DNA from: Rhizaria sp. SCN 62-66
Taxonomy: Eukaryota; Rhizaria, unplaced
Assembly: GCA_001724265.1 (NCBI GenBank)
Contig: MEDY01000220.1
Coordinates: forward strand, 1 to 64,000
DNA length: 64,000 bases
Reading direction: 5' to 3'
Shown here piece after piece: positions 43,870 through 53,554 of the stretch. How positions within the stretch are numbered: the first letter of the stretch is position 1; each line of letters starts with the position of its first letter. The translations under genes were made by a program, and so were the position numbers. Under the pieces are notes generated by a model, which was given only the letters and a program-made list of their open reading frames with translations, searched no databases and was not told the DNA's origin.

Positions 43870-44970
43870 TCAAGGCTTCTGCGCCTCAGCGCTGGCGGCA
43901 GTGCCGGTGCCACGGCTCACCCCTTCGCCAGCGGCCCCGGGGGCGCCATCGGCCTCGGGGGGACTTGCCGGCGTCGGCGACAGCAGCCCCGCGAGCGAGT
44001 CGGCGCGCGCGACGCTGGCGCTGGGGCTGAGCGGCGTGGCAAGCCCGCCCTCTGAGTCGCCACCCTCGGCCTCGGCCAGCACGACAGGGTCCTGCGCGAG
44101 CGCGGCCAGCGCGGCGGCCACGGTTGCGGCGCTGGCTGTGGTGATCAGCGTGGCGGGGTACACTGCCGCGCCCCAGGCTGGGTGCTTCAGCACCACGCAC
44201 TGCGCGCACTGGTCGCCCACGTACCCCAGCAGCTGCTGCCCGCCCTCAACCTCGCTGTACACGCCCGCGCTGCGCTGCCCGCGCGCCGGCTGCCCCGAGC
44301 AGGGGTCGACGAAGTCGGTCGCGGCTGCGGGCTCCAGCCGCGCGATGGCGGCGCACAGCGCAGTGCAGAGGGCGAAGAAGTTCTCCAGCAGCCGGTCCTT
44401 CTCCGCCGCCGCCTCGGGCGTCCAAGCGAGCAGGTCGTGCTCCGAGGGCTGGAACGTCACCAGTACGTGCACGGTGCCGGGGCCGGCGCTGGCAGCTGCG
44501 GGAGCTGCGAGCGGGCTGGAGACGATGATGGGGGCGATGCTCACGGTACCGGGCACGGCGGGGACGACAGAAGCAGCGTTACTGTCACCGACAGACGCGG
44601 AATTGCGCGATGCTGCATCATTGGCGTTCACGGACGTGTTAGCGCTTGCATTGGCCAGGTGCGCTTTGATGGAGGGGAAAATGGCGAGGATTTCCCTCCG
44701 CACCGAGCGCACGGCCTCGTGCAGCGAGTACTGCAGCACGAACGGCGCGCGCTGCTGCGCCGGGCACTGCACTGACGCGCAGTCTGGCTGGGCGTCGCTA
44801 CTGCCAGTCTGAGGATGCTCCTGAGCCTGCGCCTGTGTCTGTGGTTGAGTCAGCGCCTGCTGGTCCTGACTCTGGCTGTGGCTGTGGTCGGGGTAGTACA
44901 GCGGGGCTGCGGCGGAGGAGAAGGTGGCGCGAGTGGGCGCAAGAACGAGGTTTTTGGGACGACGGCGCAT
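43870..44970 (-). CDS. MMADHC: MMADHC-like cobalamin trafficking protein (cblD)
   Basis: Cobalamin chaperone that, with MMACHC, routes vitamin B12 to mitochondrial methylmalonyl-CoA mutase and cytosolic methionine synthase. Single exon, 366 aa from ATG 44970, stop TGA; a TGA lies in frame just upstream. The Arg-rich start MRRRPKNLVLAPTRATFSS looks like a mitochondrial targeting peptide. The conserved C-terminal region matches human MMADHC: LENFFALCTALC, TDFVDPCSGQP (human ADFIDPSSGLA), LLGYVGDQCAQC and VLKHPAWGAAVYPATLIT (human VIRHSLWGTHVVVGSIFT). The middle and last 75 residues are Ala/Ser-rich extensions. In human the cobalt-ligating Cys is in GCCKV; here the region reads CAQCVV (C255, C258), so a ligand may be present but its alignment is uncertain. 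The organism therefore probably uses cobalamin. Confidence 0.88.
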   Translation of the reverse strand: MRRRPKNLVLAPTRATFSSAAAPLYYPDHSHSQSQDQQALTQPQTQAQAQEHPQTGSSDAQPDCASVQCPAQQRAPFVLQYSLHEAVRSVRREILAIFPSIKAHLANASANTSVNANDAASRNSASVGDSNAASVVPAVPGTVSIAPIIVSSPLAAPAAASAGPGTVHVLVTFQPSEHDLLAWTPEAAAEKDRLLENFFALCTALCAAIARLEPAAATDFVDPCSGQPARGQRSAGVYSEVEGGQQLLGYVGDQCAQCVVLKHPAWGAAVYPATLITTASAATVAAALAALAQDPVVLAEAEGGDSEGGLATPLSPSASVARADSLAGLLSPTPASPPEADGAPGAAGEGVSRGTGTAASAEAQKP

Positions 44971-45445
44971 CGTGATATAGCTAGAATCGTTGATAGAGCA
45001 GCGTACCACTCAGCCTGTGGAATGAAGTGACGCGCAAGCGGAGATGTGGTTCAAGGCGAGAAAGTAGCTGTAGAGGTAGACAAGTAATTTTAAAACTGCC
45101 GTGAGCAGGAATCACAAATTGACATATATTACGTACATATGTTGCACATAATTTTATCGCACATCACCAATACTGTGGTGTGTTGTGAGGGAAAATGCGT
45201 CGTGCACGTCGTCGATGCTGCATGCCACTCGCTCGATTCGCTGTGGACAAGAGAAAAGTGATAGATATCGCGACAATGATATCTGACAGCGAAAATATTA
45301 ATTAAACAACTATCAAAGCCCAACGGTTGTATCTGTAAAATATGTTAATTTTAGCCTGACGGACAAATACGCTCACAATTTAGTCCAATTGCAACCCATT
45401 TCATAAACTTCCGTCTCATCCAGAGCCTTCCGTGGTCAGCACCGA
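44971..45445. promoter_or_regulatory. Divergent intergenic region
   Basis: 475 bases between the MMADHC and UBX-like starts. AT-rich, no motif recognised. Confidence 0.4.
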
Positions 45446-47707
45446 ATGAGTGCCCCTCACCGAGGCCCTCCTGGCGGTCATGCCCGGCCTTTCACTGCCG
45501 CCGGGCGATCCCGCGAGGACGCTATCTCTCTTGACAGCGACAGCGAGGACGGCGAGGACGGTCTCCAGGCGCAGGCCCGGCCGCTCGGCGACAGCCAACG
45601 GGCCGCTCTGACCCCTGCGGTGCCCAGCCGCGACCAGTCGCACCAGGGCGGCTACAGCAACAGCAGCAGCCAGACGCAAGGCCAGCGCACCACGGCAGCC
45701 CGTACTGTGCCGCAGTTGAGTGACATCGATAATGACGACAATGACGATATATGCGAGTTGCCGCTTGACGACTTCGTCAGGAAGCCAATCCCAGTCCGCG
45801 TACGTGCTTGTTACATCAATAACTCATCCATATATGCATGTTTTCAAATTAAATCTTAGGACACGGTATTAAGACACGTCAAATGTATGATACTTAGATG
45901 AAATTGCCACACCACTTTGTCATGCCATTATAATTCCTGTTCGCACTCATGCATCCTTCTTGTCCCGGTCCTCTTGCGCGCTCTCTCTCAGCGTGAAGCC
46001 CTCGTCGGCCCCCTCAGCTACGAGGTCGCCCCGCGCACATACGCACAGTCGCGCCCGAAGCGCCCCTCAGACCCCGCCGCGCTCGCCCACGACGGCCGGG
46101 ACTACCTGCAGCAGCAGCGGCCCGCGCAGCCGCGGACGTCATCCAACTCTAACGCCGGCGCCGGCGGCGGCAACATCGGCGCTGCGGCGGGGTACGGCAG
46201 CGGCGCGGGGCTGAACGCGGCGCTGGCGGCCGCACTGGGCGTCGGCGACAGCTGGGAAAGCCACCCGACGCTGCACTCGCGAGGCGCACACGGAGAGTAC
46301 ACAGACTACAGTGATCAGACCTACAAAGGCGGCGGCGGCGGCGGTGGCAGGGTACCCAGTCAGAAGGAGCTGTGGGAGCAGCACGAGCGCGAGAAGAGCG
46401 AGCGCGAACAGTACTACGCGCGTTTGTATCAGCAGCGGCAGCAACAGCAGCAGCCGCAGCAACCACAACAGCATCAACGACAGTCGCCAGCAAAGCAGCA
46501 TTTGCAGCCACTGCCACAGCAACAACAACCAAGGCAGACGCAACAACCTAAACCTGAGCAACTGCCGCAGCCTCACGAAGCCAAGACTCCGCTTAGCCAG
46601 AGCCAGACGCCGCTGCCAACCAGCTCGAGTCAGGACTTCGCGCCGAGCGCGCTGTCGAAAGAGCCGTCGCTGTCGTTCACGGCCACGTCTTTATCGTCGC
46701 TGAAGCTCCAGCCCATCCCTCTGGACACCGTCGACTCTTGCAACGACTCTTGGGGTGCTCACAGTACTGCAACGTCTATCCGCACAGCCGTCTCAGGCGA
46801 CGGCGCTAACTTGAACAGCACTGCCAGCAGCTCCACCGCCACCGCCGCGGGCCCGGGCCTCGGCCTCGGCCTCTCGCTCAGCCGCGTCGACACCGGCGCC
46901 GACAGCTCCACCCAGAGTCACCCCCTCGGTCACCCTTCCGGTCACGGCGCCGCGCCAGCGCGCCAGTACTGGCCGCCGCAGTGGCTGCTGGCGCCGGAAC
47001 CAGCCGCCCCCGCCCAGGCCCCGACCGCCAACTCAAGCTCTCTGACGACCAAGGCCGCGAAGAAGCCCCCGTTGGGCTCTATAGGCACACGCCTTGCCAC
47101 AGCCGGTGACACACATGCATCTACGACTGTGTTTGCAAGCGCGCCTACGATAGCGCCTGCGACGGCGAGCGTGCTGGTCATGCTACCCAACGGCTCGCGT
47201 GTGGTCCGACGCTTCCCCCTCGCACTGCCGTGCTGCGCGCTGTACCGCTGGGCGCAGCTCGAGGCGCGCCGCGCGGCCGCCGCGGCGCGCGCCAAGCGGG
47301 AGGCGCTGCGCACGGCGCGGAACCCTTTCTTGCCAGAGACACACGCGCTGCAGCCTGCCGTGATGGCGCGCTCGAGGGCCGCGACGCCGCCCAGCCACAT
47401 TCTCCAGTACCAGAGTCAGAGTCATCGTCACGCGACGTCGCCGACTGGAGCGTCTGCTGCGGCACAGTCGTCGCAGACGCAGTACTTGGACCGGAGCTAC
47501 TTAGACCTGTCCGAGGAGCCGGCGCCGTTCTTACTGTGGACACGTGTGGCGCCACGGAAGCAAATTCCCGCGCCTGTGGCCGTGGCTGCGGCGGCCGACG
47601 GCGTCGGCGGCGAGGGCGAGTGCTTTTGCTGCGATGTCGCGATGAGCGGCGACGCTTCGGGGGCGACTGCCGGCGCGTGTCCCGCCGGCCACAGCACCAT
47701 TGGGTAG
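45446..47707 (+). CDS. Divergent UBX-like domain protein, disordered Gln-rich
   Basis: Exons 45446-45799 and 45992-47707 (donor GTACGT, acceptor TCTCTCAG, phase 0) give 689 aa, ending in TAG, the only gene here with that apparent stop. The N-terminus contains AISLDSDSEDGED, a hydrophobic-acidic pattern like a SUMO-interaction motif. A conserved-looking segment REALVGPLSYEVAPRTY begins exon 2. Then Gln/Pro-rich and Ser-rich disorder. From about residue 510, SVLVMLPNGSRVVRRF resembles the first hairpin of a UBX domain (family pattern R-x-P-x-G-x-R-h-x-R-x-F), and after an insertion of about 85 residues FLLWTRVAPRKQIP resembles the last strand with its FPR turn. UBX domains bind p97/Cdc48. If correct, the fold is split by a long insertion and the FPR motif is changed to APR, so p97 binding is uncertain. 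If TAG is read through, 14 more codons follow to TGA at 47750. Confidence 0.65.
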
Positions 47708-48453
47708 ATGAGGCTCAATGGGAGCACGCTGGTTGCCGAGGAAGCGGACTGATACGAGCGTGCTCGTTTTTGTTATTATCGTAGTTATATAGTCGGTGTT
47801 ATTCAAAATACACATGATTTTCATTTTCTCTCGAATGGTACGATGCTCAAAGCGAATATAAGTTATTGACTATGTATCGGTCCTTGTTGTCTCGGTGCGA
47901 GGATGCTCGTCTTCGCATGAGACAAAGCTGTTCTACGCAACGTTGCTTTGACTAACAAGGTTGTAAAATATAAGTTATCACCAATGCTATGATTTGTTTA
48001 AAGTAGATCCCCCATCCCCATTCGTCCCACGGCGTAGCGTTTTCGCCCCGAGCTACTTAAAGCTCGCACACTTCATCCTGAGTTGCAGTAACAACGCAAC
48101 GCAGTAAATACGCTGTAGCCATCGGTGGAACGACAACTGCAAGCGTAAACTCCGTCGAGTACGACACGCACGCATAGTGCGACCGAGGTTGAGGGACAAA
48201 TTCAACCCGATTCAGGCTACCTTTGCGACGAAGAAGGACCATTTACAGGCAGTGAACGATAGGACAGCGTTCACAGATTTACCACAGTCGTAAACATGCA
48301 TAACAAGCGATCAAACGTTGTCAAGCGCTACCCATCATTCGAAAGTCAATCTGAAGTACTCTCGACACAAGCGCGGCACACAGACGCCGCAATGCGGCAC
48401 ACCACACGTTGGGACAAGTTGAGTCTGTAGCAAGCGGAGACAGTGTGGTGCGC
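47708..48453. other. Convergent intergenic region
   Basis: About 0.75 kb, AT-rich, between two 3' ends. A small minus-strand open frame at 48057-48242 has no support. Nothing else recognised. Confidence 0.5.
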
Positions 48454-48913
48454 TTACTTCTTAGGGGTCTGGTAGGAGCTGGCGGCCTTGGCGAGCTTGT
48501 TGAGCTTGCGCACGACGCGCATCTCCTCGCGCCAGCTGCTGCTCTCGTTGAGCTCATAGGGCATCTTGTACTCGGGCGCGGTGTGGAACTGCTGCAGCTG
48601 GCGGTCATCCATGCCGCGGCGCATCAGCTTGTAGAGACTAAAGACATGTTGATATAATACAGCGGAGTGAGGAACGCAAAGAGAGATGTGTGAGGAATAC
48701 AGTCGCGGAGATGAATGAGAGTCGTTGAGCTTCTGTGGTTGCGATTACTTAGGACTTCTGTGTGAAATAAGAAAGTTGTGGTAAGACGTACCGAGCATCG
48801 GAGGAGTTAGGGACATGACGAGCAACGGTGTTAAAGATCTCCGCACGGTTGATGGCGACCGTCTTGAGCTGCAGAGGGGACAGCTTGACGAGCTGCTGAA
48901 CACGGGGAGGCAT
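48454..48913 (-). CDS. Small basic protein, candidate mitochondrial ribosomal protein mS33
   Basis: Exons 48913-48792 and 48637-48454 (donor GTACGT, acceptor CTTTAG, phase 2) give 101 aa, stop TAA. The pattern KTVAINRAEIFNTV, then NSSDARLYKLMRRG, then a Trp/Glu/Arg-rich helix and a Lys-rich end (TPKK) parallels mS33/Rsm27 proteins, which have an ARIFG-type helix, an NP(S/T)G-type turn, a K(I/V)L-type helix and a basic KK tail at about 100 residues. The characteristic Tyr-Tyr/WYP motif is not clear here. Such proteins sit in the small mitochondrial ribosomal subunit. The gene model is good; the family is a tentative match by eye. Confidence 0.55.
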
Positions 48914-49576
48914 TCACAAACTGGGCGAAGAGAGCAGGGTCGACACAAGGGAAGAAAAGAAGGTGAGAGAATTTCGTTAAATTATATCATACGACATGCT
49001 CCACGAATATGTGTCGTGATACACAAAGCATATACACACGGATAGAGCTTGCACTGCAGACGTTCGAAGATCAGCCCAGTGTGTTCGTGGGCTGTGCGGT
49101 CAGTCGTCCATGCCGATCTGTCTCGACTGAGCTCAGCCTCGGCTCACAGTCCGCTCGAAGTTAGGCCGTCGGGAGGTTTCGACCACAATCCTCCTATGGC
49201 GAGGGCATTTCGGAAGATTTTACAAGGCAAACGGTCATGTATGAGTCCTTAATTTCCCACACTATTTTTTCGAGTCTGTTTCCATTCTTAAATTTAACTG
49301 AGCAATCCCGCGGATGAGTATACCATCTGTACTGGAGGGTGTTTCGTTCCCTGGCAGTCGCATGCTCACCTCACGTCCAACATATCTTTGTCTCGCAGAC
49401 ACCATTCCCATCGTCAAGATGATGTTTCAGTGACATGCCGACTTCCAAGGCCACGTTAAATACGGCCATCACAACTTGCAGTTCAGTATCACTCACTCTT
49501 TCTCTTTCAATCTGTGCTTCTATCTATGACTGCTCTTTCTACTTGCACTTCCCCTCTCACCTCACTTCATGCAGTC
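48914..49576. promoter_or_regulatory. Divergent region between mS33-like and CH-WH2 genes
   Basis: 660 bases. The right part is pyrimidine-rich (5' UTR of the CH-WH2 gene) and ends in TTCATGCAG just before the chosen start, which may be the acceptor of a 5' UTR intron. A GC-rich block lies at about 49060-49200. No coding signal. Confidence 0.4.
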
Positions 49577-52500
49577 ATGGACGGTCACAAAGGTGAGAAG
49601 GAAGCCCTTGCGTTCGTCAACAAGGCGCTGGGTCTTTCCCTGACGTCTGTCGCCAATGACCTCAAGTCTGGCGTGCACCTCTGCGAGCTCATCAACTTCG
49701 TCTCGACCAAGAACGGCGGGCCTGAGCTCATTGTGCCTAAGAAGATCAACCGCATGCGCATCGCCTTCAGTCAGATGGAGAATATCTCCTACTTCCTCCA
49801 GGCCGCCCGTGTCTACGGCATGCCCGACCGCGATCTCTTTGTCACTGTCGACCTCTTCGAGGCCCAAAACATCAAGCAGGTCTGCCACTGCATCCGCGAG
49901 CTTGAGGTCCGCTTCAACTCCGGCGCCGCTGCACCGGCCTCGGCCGCCGCCGCTGGCTCCTCCGTGACCGCGGTGCCGAAGCCCACCGCGCACGCCGCCG
50001 CCTCGGTCACCACCCCGTCGCGCGCCAACATGGCCTCTGGCGCCTACGCGCCCTTCTCGGCTTCGTCCCCCAGCCACAGCAGCCACAGCTCGGCCCCCGT
50101 GGCCCCCGCGCGTCCCGTGCTCGTGTCGCCCGGCCCCGCTCCGCGCGCCTCCGTCACGGCCTCCGCCACGCCTACGATCAAGGCCCCCTCGATCACCGCG
50201 GGCCTGTACGCGCAGTTCTCCGCTGCCCCCGCGCCCGTGGCCGCCAAGGCCCCCGTGGTGGCCGCCGAGGTCAAACCCTCCGAGCCCGGCACCAAGACCA
50301 TCCTGCCGCCCTCCGTCGCCGCCAAGCAGGCTGCCGCTCCCGCCCCCGCGACTGTGCCCGAGCCCGCGCCTGTGGCCGCCGCGGCCGCCCCCGCGCCCGC
50401 TGCCGTCCCCGAGCCCGAGCCCGCTGCGCCTACCCCCGCAGACGCTGCCGCCGCCGAGTCGGCCGCCGTGTCTGCGGCGCTGGCTGAGGAGGAGGCCGCG
50501 AAACGTGCTGCCGCCGAGGCCGCGGCCAAGGCTGCCGCGATCGACGACGAGGTGGCCGCGCTGCGGCGCCAGCTCGATGAGACGAAGCGCCGCGCGGCCG
50601 CCGAGGAAGAGGACCGCCGCACGCGCGCCGAGGTCGAGGCGCTGCGCGAGCACAAGCAGGCCGTGGCCACCGCCAAGGACCACCTCGAGCTCGAAAAGCG
50701 CAAGCACCAGGTCGACTCGGAGGCTGCCGCAGCTGCCGCCGCGACCAGCGCCGCCACTGAGGCGACCGCGGCCGCCGAGGCGACCGCCGCTGCAGCGTCA
50801 GCCGCCGCCGCTGCCAGCGCCGCGACGGCCGCCGAGGAGGTGCGCGCACGCGAGGAGTCCGCGGCGGCGCTCGCGGAGGCGCAGCGCGCCTTCGATGAGC
50901 AGCGCAGCAAGTTTGAGGAGGAGCGCTCGCAGCTGAAGCAGCGTCTTGAGGCCCAGGAGGCACGCCTGAGCGAGGTCAAGAAGATCGAGGAGGAGCGCCA
51001 GAAGCTTGTCGACGAGAAGAAGGCCTACGAGCACTCGCTGCGGACGAGAATGGATGCCGAGCTGGACCGCGTCCGTGCCGACGCCGCGAGCAAGCTGCTG
51101 GAGCGCCAGCTCGAGCTCGAGACGGAGCGCGCGCGCCGCGATGCCGACGTCAAGGAGGCGCGTTTGCAGCTCACACGCAAGATTGAGGAGCTGGAGGCGC
51201 AGCGCAATGCGGCCGAGCAGCGCGCCACCGCGGCCGCCGCCGACGCGACTGCGGGCGACGCCGAGAAGCAGAGCAAGTTTGCGGCTGAGCTGGAAGCGAT
51301 CCGCGCTCAGCTGGCGCGCGAGAAGGAGGAGGCGCTGCTGCAGGCCGCTATCGAGCAGGACCGCGTGCGCATGGAGGCCGACTCGCGCGCGATCGATGAG
51401 GTCCGCCGCCAGGCCGAGCGGACCACGGAGCAGTTCAAGGCGCAGGCCAAGGCCGACTACGAGCGCGAGCTGTCGACGCTGCGCGCGCGCTACGATGCCG
51501 ACATCACACGCCGCGAGCAGGAGCGTCTGCGCGAGCAGGCCGCGCTCGAAGCCGAGCTGACGGCCAAGCACCAGGCTGACATCGCCGCCGCGAAGCAGCA
51601 GGCCGAGGACGCCAAGAAGGCCGCTGACGACGCGCGCGCCGCCGCCGCCGCGGGTGGCTCGCAGACGGCCGTGCTCGAGGCTGAGCGCGAGCAGGCGACG
51701 CGCCAGCTCGAGGCCGAGCGCATCGAGCGTGAGGGCCTGCAGCAGAAGCTCCAGGCGCTTAAGGAGGAGCTGTCGTCGCGCGCCGAGTCGGACGAGTCCG
51801 CGGCCGTGGCCAAGCAGCAGTCGCTGCAGCAGGAGCTGCGCGAGCAGTTCGACGAGGAGCTCGCTCGCGTGCGCAAGACGGTTGATGTGCGCCTGGCCTC
51901 CGAGGAGCGCCAGCTCAAGGAGCGCGAGGCGGCGCTCAACGCGCAGCTCGAAGCCGCCAAGGCCGCGCTCAAGGAGGAGCTGCGTCGCACCGAGGAGGAG
52001 GCCGCCAAGGCGATCCAGGCGCAGAAGGAGTCCGGTGAGGCCGAACGCGCCGAGTTGGCCGCGCTGGTGTCGCAGCTGCGCGCCGAGGCAGAGAAGAAGA
52101 GCGCCGAGATCCGCCTCCAGGAGGCGCTGGAGAAGGAGCGCGCGGGCTTCGCGGCGCAGCAGGTCGAGATGGCGACGGCCAAGGCTGAGAGTGAGAGCGC
52201 CTACCAGGCCAAGCTCTCGGCCATGACCACGGCGCTCGAGACGGAGAAGAAAAAGCTCAACGACCTGCAGGCGCAGCTCGAGGCCTCAGCCGCGGCCGAA
52301 CGCGCGCGCGTCGAGGACCAGCAGCGCGGCCAGACGGCTAGCTCAGAGCGCGACGCCGAGCGCGACGCCGCCGTGGCCGCCGCGCGTGCCGAGCGCGAGG
52401 AGGTGAAGCGCAAGTTCGAGGAGGAGCTTGCGCGCCTCAAGGCCAAGGAGGAGGAGGACAACGTGCGCCGCGCGGCCGAAAGCAAGGAGCATGCTGCCGC

Positions 52501-53554
52501 GCAGCGCACGGCGTCGCTGCAGCTGGCCGAGCTCGAGAAAGAGGTTTCGTCGCAGCGCGCGCGCGCCAAGGCGCTCGAGACTGACCGCGTCAAGGTCGAG
52601 GCCGAGAAGCAAGCGCTGCTCGCCCAGGTCGACAAGGCCAAGGAGGACGCCGCCGCCGCGCTCGCTGCCGTTAAGGCCGAGCTCGAGGCCGAGAAGGCCA
52701 AGACCTCTGCCGCGACCGCCGACGCCGAGGCTGCCCGTGCCGCTGCCGCCGCCGCCACCGAGGCCGCTGCTGCCGCCGCTGCTGCCGCTGCCGCTGCGCC
52801 CGCGGCGGCCGCGCCGGCCCCCGCGGCCGCGCCAGCCGCCGCGTCCGCTGCGGACATTGAGGAGCAGCTGGCCGCGGAGCGCAAGAAGGCCGCAGCGGAG
52901 GCGACGGCGGCGATGGACGCCGCGCGCAAGGAGCGCGAGGACATGAAGAAGATGTTCGAGGCCGAGATGGCGCGCATGAAGGCTAAGCTCGAGGAGGAGC
53001 AGCGCCAGCGCGAGCGCACCGAGAGCGATCTGCGCGAGTCCCGCGCTGCGCTCGCCGCCGCCGCGACGGCCCCCGCCGCGTCGTCCGCACCCGCCGCCGT
53101 GGCCGCGGATATCCCGCCCCCGCCCATGGACCTCTTTGCGCCCCCGCCACCCCCGCCGGACCTCTTCGGCGACATGGGCGGCAGTTCAGGCGGCGCCGGC
53201 GCGCCCCCGCCGCCGCCGTTCCTGGACGACCTCTTCGGCGACCTCAACGCGGGTCCGCCCAAGATCGTCATCAACAAGTCCAACAAGCCCGCCCCGGCCG
53301 CGGCGCCCGCCGGCGGCGGCATGGGCGGCATGCTCGATGCCATCCGCGGCGGCGTGAAGCTCAAGAAGGCCGCGCCGCGCCAGGAGACCCCCGCCGCGGC
53401 TGCTGCCGCCGCCAAGGCCGCCGCGAGCGACGGCGGCATGGGTGGCATGATGAGCATTGCGGCCATGGCAGCCAAGAGCGCGGCGGACCGCCGAGCGCGC
53501 ATGGCCGCCAACGGCGGCATGCCCACCATCTCTTCCGCGCCCGCTAAGAAGTAA
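49577..53554 (+). CDS. CH domain / long coiled coil / polyproline / WH2 actin-type scaffold
   Basis: 1,325 aa in one exon, stop TAA. Residues about 5-115 form a single calponin-homology domain of the calponin/transgelin type: DLKSGVHLCELINFV, KINRMRIAFSQMENISYFL, DLFVTVDLFEAQNIKQV. An Ala/Pro-rich linker follows (to about 300), then about 800 residues of Glu/Arg/Ala-rich coiled coil, then proline tracts (PPPPMDLFAPPPPPPDLFG; APPPPPFLDDLFGDL) of the kind bound by profilin or SH3/EVH1 domains, and at about 1250-1268 a WH2-like actin-monomer motif (MLDAIRGGVKLKKA, family pattern L-h-x-x-I-x-x-G-h-x-L-K-K). Together these suggest a dimeric actin-organising scaffold able to bind filament and monomer, in the cytoplasm. 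The combination is unusual to me. Two upstream in-frame ATGs exist (49526 and earlier non-ATG sequence); 49577 fits the domain start. Confidence 0.9.
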   Translation: MDGHKGEKEALAFVNKALGLSLTSVANDLKSGVHLCELINFVSTKNGGPELIVPKKINRMRIAFSQMENISYFLQAARVYGMPDRDLFVTVDLFEAQNIKQVCHCIRELEVRFNSGAAAPASAAAAGSSVTAVPKPTAHAAASVTTPSRANMASGAYAPFSASSPSHSSHSSAPVAPARPVLVSPGPAPRASVTASATPTIKAPSITAGLYAQFSAAPAPVAAKAPVVAAEVKPSEPGTKTILPPSVAAKQAAAPAPATVPEPAPVAAAAAPAPAAVPEPEPAAPTPADAAAAESAAVSAALAEEEAAKRAAAEAAAKAAAIDDEVAALRRQLDETKRRAAAEEEDRRTRAEVEALREHKQAVATAKDHLELEKRKHQVDSEAAAAAAATSAATEATAAAEATAAAASAAAAASAATAAEEVRAREESAAALAEAQRAFDEQRSKFEEERSQLKQRLEAQEARLSEVKKIEEERQKLVDEKKAYEHSLRTRMDAELDRVRADAASKLLERQLELETERARRDADVKEARLQLTRKIEELEAQRNAAEQRATAAAADATAGDAEKQSKFAAELEAIRAQLAREKEEALLQAAIEQDRVRMEADSRAIDEVRRQAERTTEQFKAQAKADYERELSTLRARYDADITRREQERLREQAALEAELTAKHQADIAAAKQQAEDAKKAADDARAAAAAGGSQTAVLEAEREQATRQLEAERIEREGLQQKLQALKEELSSRAESDESAAVAKQQSLQQELREQFDEELARVRKTVDVRLASEERQLKEREAALNAQLEAAKAALKEELRRTEEEAAKAIQAQKESGEAERAELAALVSQLRAEAEKKSAEIRLQEALEKERAGFAAQQVEMATAKAESESAYQAKLSAMTTALETEKKKLNDLQAQLEASAAAERARVEDQQRGQTASSERDAERDAAVAAARAEREEVKRKFEEELARLKAKEEEDNVRRAAESKEHAAAQRTASLQLAELEKEVSSQRARAKALETDRVKVEAEKQALLAQVDKAKEDAAAALAAVKAELEAEKAKTSAATADAEAARAAAAAATEAAAAAAAAAAAAPAAAAPAPAAAPAAASAADIEEQLAAERKKAAAEATAAMDAARKEREDMKKMFEAEMARMKAKLEEEQRQRERTESDLRESRAALAAAATAPAASSAPAAVAADIPPPPMDLFAPPPPPPDLFGDMGGSSGGAGAPPPPPFLDDLFGDLNAGPPKIVINKSNKPAPAAAPAGGGMGGMLDAIRGGVKLKKAAPRQETPAAAAAAAKAAASDGGMGGMMSIAAMAAKSAADRRARMAANGGMPTISSAPAKK

